Below are positions 8,842 through 17,184 of a stretch of DNA of 64,000 nucleotides, one piece after another. The DNA is from JAJCYX01 sp965243825 (GTDB lineage Bacteria; Chloroflexota; Dehalococcoidia; Lucifugimonadales; Lucifugimonadaceae): positions 2,790,001-2,854,000 of the forward strand of contig CBDEVT010000001.1 in assembly GCA_965243825.1 (NCBI GenBank), in the 5' to 3' direction. The notes beneath the pieces are model-generated. The model ran no database searches. It saw only the letters and a list, made by a program, of their open reading frames with translations, and was not told the DNA's origin. A program made the translations under genes and the position numbers. Position 1 is the first letter of the stretch; every line of letters starts with the position of its first letter.

Positions 8842-10113
8842 ATGACTTCTACATGTCCTCAATGCCAACGAGCGATCACAAATCCAGAAGCGAGTTTCTG
8901 TAGCAACTGTGGAGCGCGGCTTGGCGCTGAGCAGAGTCCGGAGTCTGTCACCAACCTCCATATCGACCAGAACGTGGAGCGTGCCGCTACACGATCAAGC
9001 GTTACCGGTCTTGCTGTAGGCGAAATAAAAGGCGAGGTGAACGTCCAGGCTGGGGAGGTGATTCTCCAAACGTCGGAAGCCACTGACCTGAAGCTGCTCG
9101 AATCGATATCTACAGAGATCCAGGCCAACACTGCTGCCGGTATCGCTGGCTCGAAGATCCCTGAGCGCCTGGACGAGGCCAATGGCAAACTGGATCAGCT
9201 TCTGCAACTGATGCGAAACCAGTCTCGCTCCGGGCAAGAACTCAATTCGGTTAGCGCCGGTGGTACTCGAATCAGCCGTGTTGAACTGCTACTCAAGAAG
9301 GCAACGCTGCTTAAGATCCGCGCCGAGCAGACGATGCTCGACCAGGTTGAGAAGCACAAGAACAGGATTGACATTAGTTCCGGTCATGTTGACCTTGATT
9401 CAGTCTTCGCAGACTTCGACTCTGATGCTCACGATGCGATGCTTTCTGAGGCGAAGCAGCTACTGGACGAGGCCCGTAGCATCGAGCCTGCAAATACGGA
9501 AGTGCTGCTGCACCTCGCCGAGATCCTGACCCAGCTCACGGCGGATGATCCGGCAGATGAGCAGCGAGTTCTGTACGAAGTGCAGTCGTTACTGCGGAAT
9601 CCGAAGAACGACGTCGAGAGGTTCAGGCTTGCGCAGGCTACGTTCTTGCTTGCTACCTCGCACGAACCGCCCCATCTCGACTCACTGCGGGACGCCAGAG
9701 ACATGTTCCAGTCACTGGGACGTTCCGACTGGACGAGGCACTGTGACGATCTGCTGAATTCGTCTAGCGGCGACCAGCAGGAGGTGAGCGTCGCAATGGA
9801 CGACGCTGCTACTCAGCCATTTAGTCCCGTCGGCAACTGGAACGTCCAGGTCATGGATTCGTTCAGCTCCACGATGAACCTGAATCTCTTGCCAGACGGA
9901 TCGTTCGCTGCAACTCAGTACATTCCGGTAAACGGCCAGACCCTCCAGGCGTCTGGAATATGGGCGTTCAACCCGATGAACAGCTTCCTACAACTGCAGG
10001 GAATGGTCGGCTTCCAACCCTTCATGCTCGGGCTGGCTGTACACGGCTCTCAGCAGGGCACTTATCACGCCACCGGCACTGAGGGAATTGCTTACCTCCT
10101 GAACAAGGCTTAG
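8842..10113 (+). CDS. Zinc-ribbon protein with coiled region and C-terminal beta domain
   Basis: A 423-residue protein of unknown function. An N-terminal zinc ribbon (CPQCQRAITN with CSNCGARL) is followed by a Gly-periodic stretch GLAVGEIKGEVNVQAGEV. Then come a helical coiled-coil region (ILQTSEATDLKLLESISTE, and LDEANGKLDQLLQLM), a long helical, TPR-like middle (LDEARSIEPANTEVLLHLAEIL), and a C-terminal beta-rich domain of about 90 residues starting at GNWNVQVMDSFSSTMNLNLL. The last domain resembles lipocalin-like or calycin-type repeats in which G.W....G...Y..... recurs. It follows the preceding gene after eight bases and is almost certainly co-transcribed with it. No signal peptide is present. 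Confidence 0.65.
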   Translation: MTSTCPQCQRAITNPEASFCSNCGARLGAEQSPESVTNLHIDQNVERAATRSSVTGLAVGEIKGEVNVQAGEVILQTSEATDLKLLESISTEIQANTAAGIAGSKIPERLDEANGKLDQLLQLMRNQSRSGQELNSVSAGGTRISRVELLLKKATLLKIRAEQTMLDQVEKHKNRIDISSGHVDLDSVFADFDSDAHDAMLSEAKQLLDEARSIEPANTEVLLHLAEILTQLTADDPADEQRVLYEVQSLLRNPKNDVERFRLAQATFLLATSHEPPHLDSLRDARDMFQSLGRSDWTRHCDDLLNSSSGDQQEVSVAMDDAATQPFSPVGNWNVQVMDSFSSTMNLNLLPDGSFAATQYIPVNGQTLQASGIWAFNPMNSFLQLQGMVGFQPFMLGLAVHGSQQGTYHATGTEGIAYLLNKA

Positions 10114-10281
10114 GCGAGTTCCTGTCCCGCAATTGTGCGATCACAGGTAGCCGGCGAGATCGTCGCTGCCTATTCCTGCCGCGCCGCGATGTTGTGTAAC
10201 CTCGTCGAGTTTTCCTAGTCCAGTAATTTTCACCGGACTTTTGCCCTGTCACGGACAACTCAGAAGCCAGCGGGACATCAC

Positions 10282-11469
10282 ATGACTCAACTCGACTCGT
10301 TCACCCTGGAGGATCTCGCAAATGATCCATACGCCGCTCTCGGAGTCCAGCGGTTCATAAACGCAACCTGCCATCACACCATGTACGGCGGCACGCTCCT
10401 TCCTGACATCTCTATGCGTGCCATGGAGGCCGCGGCGACTTCGGCGGTCGACATGATGGACCTCCAGCGCGCCGCAGGTAGAGTGATCAGCAAGTACACA
10501 CATGCTGATGACGGCTTCATCGTCTCCGGTTGTGCAGCAGCAATGCTTGTTGGGACGGCGGCGATCCTAACTGGCACCGACCCGGCGAAGATGGAGCGTC
10601 TACCTGACACGACAGGAATGAAGAACCTGTGCGTTGCGAAAAGGTTCAAGCGCAGAATCTCGCCCAGTGGTGAAGAGTACGTCGACCACAGCTACGCGAT
10701 CGCGGTCCAGACTGCTGGCGTGAAGTTCGTTGAGGTCGGTGATGAAGACGCCGATACCGTCACACCGGAGCAATACGAAGCCGGGTTCAGCGACGATGTG
10801 GCGATGGTCTACTGGATCGGTTACGCACCTGCCGGAGACATTTCACTGGAAGACGTGATCGACATCGCTCATAAGCACGGCGTACCGGTCATGATCGACG
10901 CTTCAAACTCCTTGCCGCCGAGAGAAAACCTGCACAGGTTTATTGATCTGGGCGCCGATCTGGTCTGCTTCTCCGGTGGCAAGGGAATCCAGGGGCCGCA
11001 AGGCGCTGGAATCCTTGCTGGTCGTGCCGATCTGATCGAAGCCGTCGGCATGCAGTCAGCACCGAATCACGGCATCGGGCGAGTATGCAAAGTCAGTAAA
11101 GAGGAGGTGGTCGGGCAGGTTGCGTCCTTGATGTGGTGGGCCGACCAGGACGAGGAAGACCGGATGACTGAGCATCACAGGCGATCTGGAATGATGGCCG
11201 ATATGCTTCGGGACATCCCGAATGTGTCTCTTGAAATCGTTTTTCCCGATTACAACCAGCGTCCCTACCCTACTGTCCACCTTACGACGCTGCCAGATTC
11301 TGGCCTCAGCGGCCGAGAGCTTCTAAAGCTCCTGCATGATGGAGACCCGGCGATTGCAGCTATGAGCCATCATGCTGATCCAAACACGATCAGGCTGGAT
11401 GTCCGTCTACTCGAGGACAACGAAATCGAGCAGATCAGCGAACGGCTCCACGAAATTTTCTCTGAATAG
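10282..11469 (+). CDS. SelA-like (DgaE-type) PLP-dependent enzyme, copy 1
   Basis: A 395-residue fold-type I PLP enzyme of the SelA-related family, whose characterised member DgaE is D-glucosaminate-6-phosphate ammonia-lyase. The PLP-binding Asp is near residue 206 (VPVMIDASNSLPPRENL) and the Schiff-base lysine near 234 (CFSGGKGIQGPQGAGIL). It lacks the N-terminal tRNA-binding domain of true selenocysteine synthase, so it should not be called selA. It lies 19 bases upstream of mannonate dehydratase, which points to sugar-acid or amino-sugar-acid breakdown yielding a 2-keto-3-deoxy acid (inference). It is closer by eye to the copy at 23527 than to that at 22220. Confidence 0.8.
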   Translation: MTQLDSFTLEDLANDPYAALGVQRFINATCHHTMYGGTLLPDISMRAMEAAATSAVDMMDLQRAAGRVISKYTHADDGFIVSGCAAAMLVGTAAILTGTDPAKMERLPDTTGMKNLCVAKRFKRRISPSGEEYVDHSYAIAVQTAGVKFVEVGDEDADTVTPEQYEAGFSDDVAMVYWIGYAPAGDISLEDVIDIAHKHGVPVMIDASNSLPPRENLHRFIDLGADLVCFSGGKGIQGPQGAGILAGRADLIEAVGMQSAPNHGIGRVCKVSKEEVVGQVASLMWWADQDEEDRMTEHHRRSGMMADMLRDIPNVSLEIVFPDYNQRPYPTVHLTTLPDSGLSGRELLKLLHDGDPAIAAMSHHADPNTIRLDVRLLEDNEIEQISERLHEIFSE

Positions 11470-11488
11470 GCAAGAGGAACAGCAATCA

Positions 11489-12478
11489 ATGTACGTAGGA
11501 ACGCAGGGGCAACCGGACACCGATGATGAACTGAGTGTTCTCGCCCAGCTTGGCGTGAATCACATCTCGACTGATCCGCCAGGCCCGTGGACAACGTGGG
11601 ACCGACACGCGTTCGAGCAGCAGAAGGAGAAACTGGCAAAGTACGGCATCGAGCTTGATATGTCGTTAATGCCTCTGGGTTCACGGAGCGCATTCGAGAA
11701 CGACGTTCAGCACGTGTTTCTCGGTCCGAGCGATGAACGAGACCGTGAGATTGATCAGCTCTGCTGGCTGATCGAAGAGGCCGGTGCCGCAGGCATCAGG
11801 GCCCTCCGTTACAACATCACGATCCTGGGTCACATGCGAACCGAACCCAGGTTCGGACGCGGCAATGCCCGACTCTCTTCTTTCCGGTACGACGCGCTCG
11901 ATCAAACACTTGGCGAGTTCGAGGGTGGCGCGGTTGATGCCGATACGATGTGGGAGCGGATCGACCATTTCCTGGGCAAGATCGTTCCGGTCGCGGAAGA
12001 GAACAAGGTCCAGCTGGCCTGCCATCCGCAGGATCCCGGAATCGGAGATCGAACTTACCGCGGCGTAGCGCGCGTTATGGGTACGGTTGAAGGTCTGAAG
12101 AAGTTCATTGAGATGCACGAGAGCCCGTATCACGGCTTGAACTTCTGCCAGGGTACTGTCTCGGAAATGCTTGAATCGCCTGGCGAAGAGATATTCGATG
12201 TGATCCGCTACTTCGGCACACGAAACAAGATCTTCAACGTCCACTTTCGCAACATCAAAGGCGGCTTTCTTGACTTCGTTGAGGTGTTTCCTGACGAAGG
12301 TGACGTCGATATGATCGAAGCCGCACGGACCTATGACGAAGTTGGCTATCGCTACATGCTTATGCCTGATCACGTGCCAGGCCTCGCTGGCGATCAGGCC
12401 CGGCGGGTCGGTTTTAGCTACTGCTACGGCTACATCCACGCCGTGCTGCAGGCGATAGGTCACCAGCATGGCGGTTAG
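11489..12478 (+). CDS. uxuA: Mannonate dehydratase family protein
   Basis: A TIM-barrel protein of 329 residues from ATG 11489, preceded by AAGAGGAAC. UxuA dehydrates D-mannonate to 2-keto-3-deoxy-D-gluconate. Family features are LACHPQDPG (metal-binding His), GLNFCQGTVSEML, IFNVHFRNIKGG and YRYMLMPDHVPG, with conserved His/Cys/Asp ligands for a divalent metal. It is shorter than E. coli UxuA, as are many dehydratases in this branch, so another sugar acid may be the real substrate. It is co-transcribed with the SelA-like gene upstream. The 2-keto-3-deoxygluconate kinase and aldolase are not adjacent. Confidence 0.85.
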   Translation: MYVGTQGQPDTDDELSVLAQLGVNHISTDPPGPWTTWDRHAFEQQKEKLAKYGIELDMSLMPLGSRSAFENDVQHVFLGPSDERDREIDQLCWLIEEAGAAGIRALRYNITILGHMRTEPRFGRGNARLSSFRYDALDQTLGEFEGGAVDADTMWERIDHFLGKIVPVAEENKVQLACHPQDPGIGDRTYRGVARVMGTVEGLKKFIEMHESPYHGLNFCQGTVSEMLESPGEEIFDVIRYFGTRNKIFNVHFRNIKGGFLDFVEVFPDEGDVDMIEAARTYDEVGYRYMLMPDHVPGLAGDQARRVGFSYCYGYIHAVLQAIGHQHGG

Positions 12479-12533
12479 AGCCGTGCTGACCGTCTGAAAC
12501 GTTCGGTTACGCGTTGCTTTCCGGAGATTTTGA

Positions 12534-12956
12534 TTGGATCACTACGTATCGCTGATCGTGCGTACAGTCGTTGGAATGCCGCTGGCTTACGTTGCTGGCT
12601 TCGTTGGCATGATAGTGGGCAGTTTCTTGATACCCGCGATTTCGGGTGGAGACTTTCTTCCTCTATTTGCCCGCGTAGTAGTGATTGGCCTTGGTGTCAC
12701 AGTTGGTGTGATGGCTACGTGGCTGACGTTTTTGCTCGACTGGCAGAAGAGATCTCTACTGATTTCAGCAGTGATAACCGGTGCAGTTGCGTGCGGTCTG
12801 ATTGCCTTCTACTGGTCCGAAAGCTTTACCGGGAATTCAGACCTGTATATCCGGGTTCGCGAAATCACCCAGTCAACAGTCGTAGGAGCGGTCATCGGAG
12901 CAAACCTGATCGCTCTGGCCGTTGGATACTTCGCACCACGTCACTGGCGTAGTTAG
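12534..12956 (+). CDS. Small four-helix membrane protein, unrecognised
   Basis: A 140-residue integral membrane protein with four predicted transmembrane segments: residues 5-35 (LIVRTVVGMPLAYVAGF...), about 45-70 (ARVVVIGLGVTVGVMATWLT), about 75-95 (LLISAVITGAVACGLIAF), and about 112-132 (VVGAVIGANLIALAVGYF). The start is TTG, preceded by CCGGAG at proper spacing. No family is recognised, and no catalytic motif is seen. It follows uxuA by 55 bases and may be in the same transcript. An overlapping ORF in another frame is a shadow. Confidence 0.6.
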   Translation: MDHYVSLIVRTVVGMPLAYVAGFVGMIVGSFLIPAISGGDFLPLFARVVVIGLGVTVGVMATWLTFLLDWQKRSLLISAVITGAVACGLIAFYWSESFTGNSDLYIRVREITQSTVVGAVIGANLIALAVGYFAPRHWRS

Positions 12957-13076
12957 TCCTAAGCCGGATCAGACTCGCTGTATGGGTATGAGGCTCCGCA
13001 GTTGAATGCGAACGAGATTGTTACGAATTGCGTCGAACCGAGATATTGAGTCGTCGATTAACCGACGTGACCATGT

Positions 13077-13105
13077 TTGACACCTCATAGGTGCTGTATT
13101 AGGCT
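13077..13105 (+). promoter_or_regulatory. Candidate sigma-70-type promoter for the ABC transporter operon
   Basis: A perfect TTGACA at 13077-13082 is followed, after 17 bases, by a weak -10 (TAGGCT, 13100-13105). It sits 100 bases upstream of the binding-protein start in a 248-base non-coding gap. The poor -10 keeps this tentative. Confidence 0.3.
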
Positions 13106-13204
13106 CGCCGCACTTTCTACGGGGGTGAATTCCGCCTTCGTGTAGGCTCGCCATTCACTGATGCACGCAGACTGGCGTAGCAGAGTGAATTTCGGAGGGG
13201 ACCC

Positions 13205-15151
13205 ATGATATTTGACCGATCTAGATGGCGCCTGTTGCTGGTCATTGCCGGCAGCCTGGGCGTCTTAGCGGCAGTTGCCTGTGGCAGCTCCGACCCGGAA
13301 ATCATCCGTGAAACGGTTGAAGTTCCGGTAACCGTTGAGGTGCCTGGCGCCGAAAGCACGGTGGTTGTCAGGGAGACCGTAGTAGTGCCACAGACGGTTG
13401 TGGTGCCCGGTGCTGAGAGCACCGTGGTTGTCAGGGAGACAGTTGTAGTTGACGCAACACCAACTGCCACCCCGGCCACTTTCTTCGGCCTGCCGATCCC
13501 GACGGCAGCACCAGGCTCAGGTGACGCACCTAACCCGAAGAGTGACTCAAGCACAGTTGTGATTCGAACGGGTCTCGAACTCAGAGGTAGCGGTATTCCG
13601 AGCGACCAGGAAGGCAAGTTCCTGCCACAGAGCGTGACAGAGAAGTTCTTCCTGACCGACAAAGGTGGTAGCTCTGTAAACCAGGTCATTACTGACTGGG
13701 AACTTGCCGCTGACCTTTCCAGCCTGACGTTCACGCTGAAAGAAAACGTGCCATTCCACGGTGGATTCGGCAACCTTTCAGCCGACGACGTTGTCTGGTC
13801 CTACAACACCGGTAACCCCGGATTCAACCCCATCAGCGCAACTGACGGTGGTTCAAACTGGATCGGGTTCCTTGGTGACAACGAAGTAACGAAACTCGAC
13901 GACCAGACAGTCGTGTTCACCATCAACAACTTTGATGTTCGATGGGACACCTTCCTGTTTGGACAGTCAGGTCTTGGCCTGAGCATCACGTCGAAACAGG
14001 CGTTCGATGACATGGGTGAAGACTGGGTTCGTGACAACGTGATTGGTACTGGTCCGTTTGAGATCAGGAACTTCTCACGTGACGACGTACTCGAACTTGA
14101 CGCTGTCAAGCCTCACCACCGCGCAACGCCGGACATTGACACCCTGATTTATAGGGCTATTCCGGACATTGCAGTTGCTGAAGCTGCATTGAAGGTTGGT
14201 GACGTTGACGTGATGGCAGGTCCAATCAACCTGCGAAACGTTGGTCAGCTAACCAACGATGGCTTCACAACACTGTCAGCAGGTGCTGGTAGCTTCCACA
14301 CGATCTCGTTCACCGGGAACTACTGGGAGACTGAGCACTACGACACAGGTGAGCCGCTTCCAAGCAACTTCAACCCGAACACGTACCGTGATGGTCCGTG
14401 GATTGGGAACCCGAACGACCCTGCCACGATGGAGACATCCAAGCAGGTACGTCTCGCACTTTCCCACGCGATCGACCGTGAGTTGATTGCGGAGGTCCTG
14501 ACAGGTGGCGCAGGCTGGCCTGGCTACGTATACGGAACCGACTTCAACAACCCCAACTGGGATCCGAAGTGGGAAGTTCCATACGACCCTGACCTTGCGG
14601 AGCAGATGCTCGACGATGCTGGCTTCCCAAGAGGTAGCGATGGCATCCGGTTCGAAATGCCATTCTTCATTCGCCTCGGAAGAGGTGATGAAGAGATCGG
14701 CACTGCCGTAGTGGGCATGTGGCGAGAGATTGGCATCGACATGCAGGACTGGAAGGCCCAGTACCAGACCTTCAGGCCTGGTCTGATTGGCCGCTCCAAC
14801 ACGGCGCCCTGGATCCACTCAGCCGGTGCTGAGAGTCCGCAGGCACCTTGGGACTGGCCGGTGATGGGTAACGCCGAATGCTCACGTGGCAGAGGCGCAT
14901 TCAACATCGGAATTGAGATGGCTGAGATGTGTGCTTTCTTCGATGCGATGAGTGCAGAGCCTGACAAGGCAGAGCGCATCAACATCAGGAACGCTCACAC
15001 AGATTGGCTGCACGAATGGAACCCGGCAATCGCCACGATTGCGGTACCTCAGGTTGCACTTGGCAACCCGAAGAAGATCGCATCATGGGACATGCCTCTG
15101 TCGGTTCGTGAAGCGCAGATCCACCATCCAGAGTTCATAGTGCTGAACTAG
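13205..15151 (+). CDS. Peptide-type ABC transporter substrate-binding lipoprotein
   Basis: A 648-residue family 5 extracellular solute-binding protein (DppA/OppA-like). It has a lipoprotein signal peptide (LLLVIAGSLGVLAAVAC, lipidated Cys near residue 26). A Val/Glu/Thr-rich linker with a 21-residue duplicated unit follows (see repeat). Then comes the SBP domain with a DLSSLTFTLKENVPFHGG strand, the SADDVVWSYN helix and KQVRLALSHAIDRELIAEVLTGGAG. Substrates of the family include peptides, nickel, sugars and opines. It leads an operon with two permeases and an amidohydrolase, so the ligand may be an N-acylated compound. The start has a strong GGAGGGGAC site. A hairpin follows the gene. Confidence 0.92.
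   Translation: MIFDRSRWRLLLVIAGSLGVLAAVACGSSDPEIIRETVEVPVTVEVPGAESTVVVRETVVVPQTVVVPGAESTVVVRETVVVDATPTATPATFFGLPIPTAAPGSGDAPNPKSDSSTVVIRTGLELRGSGIPSDQEGKFLPQSVTEKFFLTDKGGSSVNQVITDWELAADLSSLTFTLKENVPFHGGFGNLSADDVVWSYNTGNPGFNPISATDGGSNWIGFLGDNEVTKLDDQTVVFTINNFDVRWDTFLFGQSGLGLSITSKQAFDDMGEDWVRDNVIGTGPFEIRNFSRDDVLELDAVKPHHRATPDIDTLIYRAIPDIAVAEAALKVGDVDVMAGPINLRNVGQLTNDGFTTLSAGAGSFHTISFTGNYWETEHYDTGEPLPSNFNPNTYRDGPWIGNPNDPATMETSKQVRLALSHAIDRELIAEVLTGGAGWPGYVYGTDFNNPNWDPKWEVPYDPDLAEQMLDDAGFPRGSDGIRFEMPFFIRLGRGDEEIGTAVVGMWREIGIDMQDWKAQYQTFRPGLIGRSNTAPWIHSAGAESPQAPWDWPVMGNAECSRGRGAFNIGIEMAEMCAFFDAMSAEPDKAERINIRNAHTDWLHEWNPAIATIAVPQVALGNPKKIASWDMPLSVREAQIHHPEFIVLN
13340..13465 (+). repeat. Two tandem 63-base units coding the lipoprotein linker
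   Basis: Two adjacent 63-base units (13340-13402 and 13403-13465) encode VPGAESTVVVRETVVV twice, in frame, just after the lipobox. The DNA copies differ at synonymous positions and the second unit diverges at its end. The stretch is a cell-surface linker between the lipid anchor and the binding domain. Confidence 0.85.
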
Positions 15152-15175
15152 ACGTTCGCACGAACTTGAATTACG

Positions 15176-15207
15176 GTTGCCCCGGCCTCTTGAGAGGTCG
15201 GGGCAAC
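15176..15207 (+). terminator. Hairpin between binding-protein gene and permease (attenuator-like)
   Basis: A 14-base-pair stem with a 4-base loop (GTTGCCCCGGCCTC / TTGA / GAGGTCGGGGCAAC, one G-T pair). It lies 24 bases after the lipoprotein stop. There is no long T run, so it is more likely an mRNA 3' stabiliser or partial terminator that gives more binding protein than permease. Confidence 0.75.
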
Positions 15208-15262
15208 TTAGTGGCTTACTTCTAACTGTTAGGTGTGGTTGGAACAACCACAAAGGCAGCCT

Positions 15263-16210
15263 GTGACCACCTTCCTCATCAAAAGAGTCTTCTTCGCCGT
15301 CCTTTCTATGCTGGGTGCGACCATTCTGGTCTTCGCTCTGGCCCATACGAAAGAAGATCCGATCAACCTGTTCATCCAGGCTGATAGCGGTTTCATTGCT
15401 CCTGAGACGATTGAGGCGTTAAGGGAAAAATGGGGGCTGGATAAGCCACTTGTTGTCCAGTATTTTTCCTGGCTCGGAAACGTTCTGCAGGGAGATTTGG
15501 GGCGCAGTGTGCAGACACAACGGCCTGTTCTGAAGACCCTGACTGAGCGATGGGGTGCCACTATTCAGCTTGCCGTGGCGGCCTGGGCATTCGGCACGTT
15601 CACGGGTATTCCGCTCGGAATCTTATCGGCTGTTAAGCGTGGGACTATCTGGGACTATTTAGGACGTACGCTCGCGCTCTTCGGACAATCGCTGCCGCCA
15701 TTCTGGATAGGCCTGGTAGGAATCTGGATATTTGGTGTCTGGCTGGAATGGTTACCAATCTTTGGGCGCGGAGAGGGTGAGCCGTTTACAGAGCAATGGA
15801 AACACTATGTGCTTCCGACGCTCGTGCTGGGCTGGGCGCCAATGGCCGGATATCTCAGGATCACACGCTCGGCGATGCTTGAAGTGCTCGATTCTGAATA
15901 TGTGAAACTTGCGAGAGCCAAGGGTGTAAGCGCGCGCAAAGTGATCTGGAAGCATGCGTTCCGAAACGCATTGATTCAGCCACTGACCATCGCTGCGCTG
16001 CTGCTTGCTGGCTTCATGGACGGAGCTGTTCTTGTAGAACTCATATTTGCGTGGCCTGGGATTGGCCGAATCTCCGTCGAGGCGGTGAATCAGAATGACT
16101 TCACCGTGATCACTGGCACCGTCTTCTTATTCACCCTTCTCTACGTGGTAATGAGTTTGGTTGCAGACATCATGTACGTAATCGTGGACCCAAGGATCAG
16201 GTATTCGTAG
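15263..16210 (+). CDS. ABC transporter permease, DppB type
   Basis: A 315-residue inner-membrane permease of the peptide/nickel family with about six transmembrane helices. The N-terminal TFLIKRVFFAVLSMLGATIL helix is typical of DppB/GsiC. The cytoplasmic EAA-like loop reads YVKLARAKGVSARKVIWKHA, which docks on the ATPase. The GTG at 15263, with AAAGG seven bases upstream, was preferred over the in-frame GTG at 15233, which has no ribosome-binding site. Its stop is directly followed by the start of the second permease. The partner ATPases are not encoded in the operon. Confidence 0.9.
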   Translation: MTTFLIKRVFFAVLSMLGATILVFALAHTKEDPINLFIQADSGFIAPETIEALREKWGLDKPLVVQYFSWLGNVLQGDLGRSVQTQRPVLKTLTERWGATIQLAVAAWAFGTFTGIPLGILSAVKRGTIWDYLGRTLALFGQSLPPFWIGLVGIWIFGVWLEWLPIFGRGEGEPFTEQWKHYVLPTLVLGWAPMAGYLRITRSAMLEVLDSEYVKLARAKGVSARKVIWKHAFRNALIQPLTIAALLLAGFMDGAVLVELIFAWPGIGRISVEAVNQNDFTVITGTVFLFTLLYVVMSLVADIMYVIVDPRIRYS

Positions 16211-17173
16211 ATGGCAACACCTGCAACAGTTCCTCACGAAGTACCAGACCAGGGTGCACGTCGCGGCCTTGAGGCTATACCTGTGATCGGGTGGATCTTC
16301 ATTTCGTGGCAATTCATGCGTCGCTGGCCAGTTATTCCGGTTGTGATCCTCTCGGTATTGATCATCTCCGCGATCTTTGCGCCGCTAATAGCACCGTTTG
16401 ATCCCAATAAACAGAACCTGAGAAGCACGTTTGCGAGACCGTTCTGGTACACGGAGTACTACAACGAGGATCCGGTAGGCAGCCGAATTGAGCAGCGGCA
16501 CATTCTTGGTGCTGACGAGTTCGGACGAGATGTCTTCAGCAGGTTGATATTCGGTGCTCGCGTCTCTCTGATGGTTGCCGCTGTCTCGATGATCAGCGGA
16601 CTCATTCTCGGTGCATGGGCCGGAATAGCCTCTGGTTACTACGGCGGTCTGTTCGACGAGTTATTAACGCGATTTGTCGATATATGGAATGCACTGCCCT
16701 TCTTATTAGTCGCGCTTGTCGTCGCTGTGACTATTGGACAGGGCATCATAATCATGATCGTGTTACTGGTGATGCTGACGTGGGTTGGGTTGGTGAGGAA
16801 CGTTCGCGCGGAAGTTTTAAGTCTCAAATCGCGTGACTATGTGATGGCTGCACGCGTGGCCGGAGCCTCTGACTTCAGAATCATGTACCGACACATCCTG
16901 CCTGGTGTTGTGAACTTGCTGATGGTGCTCGCAAGCCTCCGTGTCGGAGGACTGATACTTACGGCTGCCGCACTCAGCTTCCTCGGTGTCGGAATACCGT
17001 CCAGGTTCCCGTCTTGGGGTGCAATGATTGACGATGGTCGAGACTGGCTGGCAACCGCGTGGTGGATCTCAGTCTTCCCGGGTATCGGAATCTTGCTCAC
17101 CGTAATGGCCATGAACTTCCTCGGTGACTGGTTGCGGGACCGCACTGACCCTCGCCTCAGACAGGTCAGGTAA
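16211..17173 (+). CDS. ABC transporter permease, DppC type
   Basis: A 320-residue second permease of the same importer. It has the DppC-type layout: a short cytoplasmic N-terminus, a first helix (PVIPVVILSVLIISAIFAPLI), then a periplasmic segment with HILGADEFGRDVFSRLIFGA, which is highly conserved in DppC/OppC. The EAA loop reads YVMAARVAGASDFRIMYRHI. The ATG begins immediately after the stop of the DppB-like gene. An amidohydrolase starts 12 bases downstream, so hydrolysis of the imported compound is probably co-regulated with uptake. The ATPase must come from elsewhere in the genome. Confidence 0.9.
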   Translation: MATPATVPHEVPDQGARRGLEAIPVIGWIFISWQFMRRWPVIPVVILSVLIISAIFAPLIAPFDPNKQNLRSTFARPFWYTEYYNEDPVGSRIEQRHILGADEFGRDVFSRLIFGARVSLMVAAVSMISGLILGAWAGIASGYYGGLFDELLTRFVDIWNALPFLLVALVVAVTIGQGIIIMIVLLVMLTWVGLVRNVRAEVLSLKSRDYVMAARVAGASDFRIMYRHILPGVVNLLMVLASLRVGGLILTAAALSFLGVGIPSRFPSWGAMIDDGRDWLATAWWISVFPGIGILLTVMAMNFLGDWLRDRTDPRLRQVR

Positions 17174-17184
17174 CAGGAGATTTC

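Noticed and set aside
11681..12469. Long minus-strand frame opposite uxuA
   Set aside because: It is a shadow of the mannonate dehydratase gene with no family match.
13340..13465. Direct repeats as a CRISPR fragment
   Set aside because: Only two units, with no spacers, in frame within a lipoprotein gene and with synonymous divergence.
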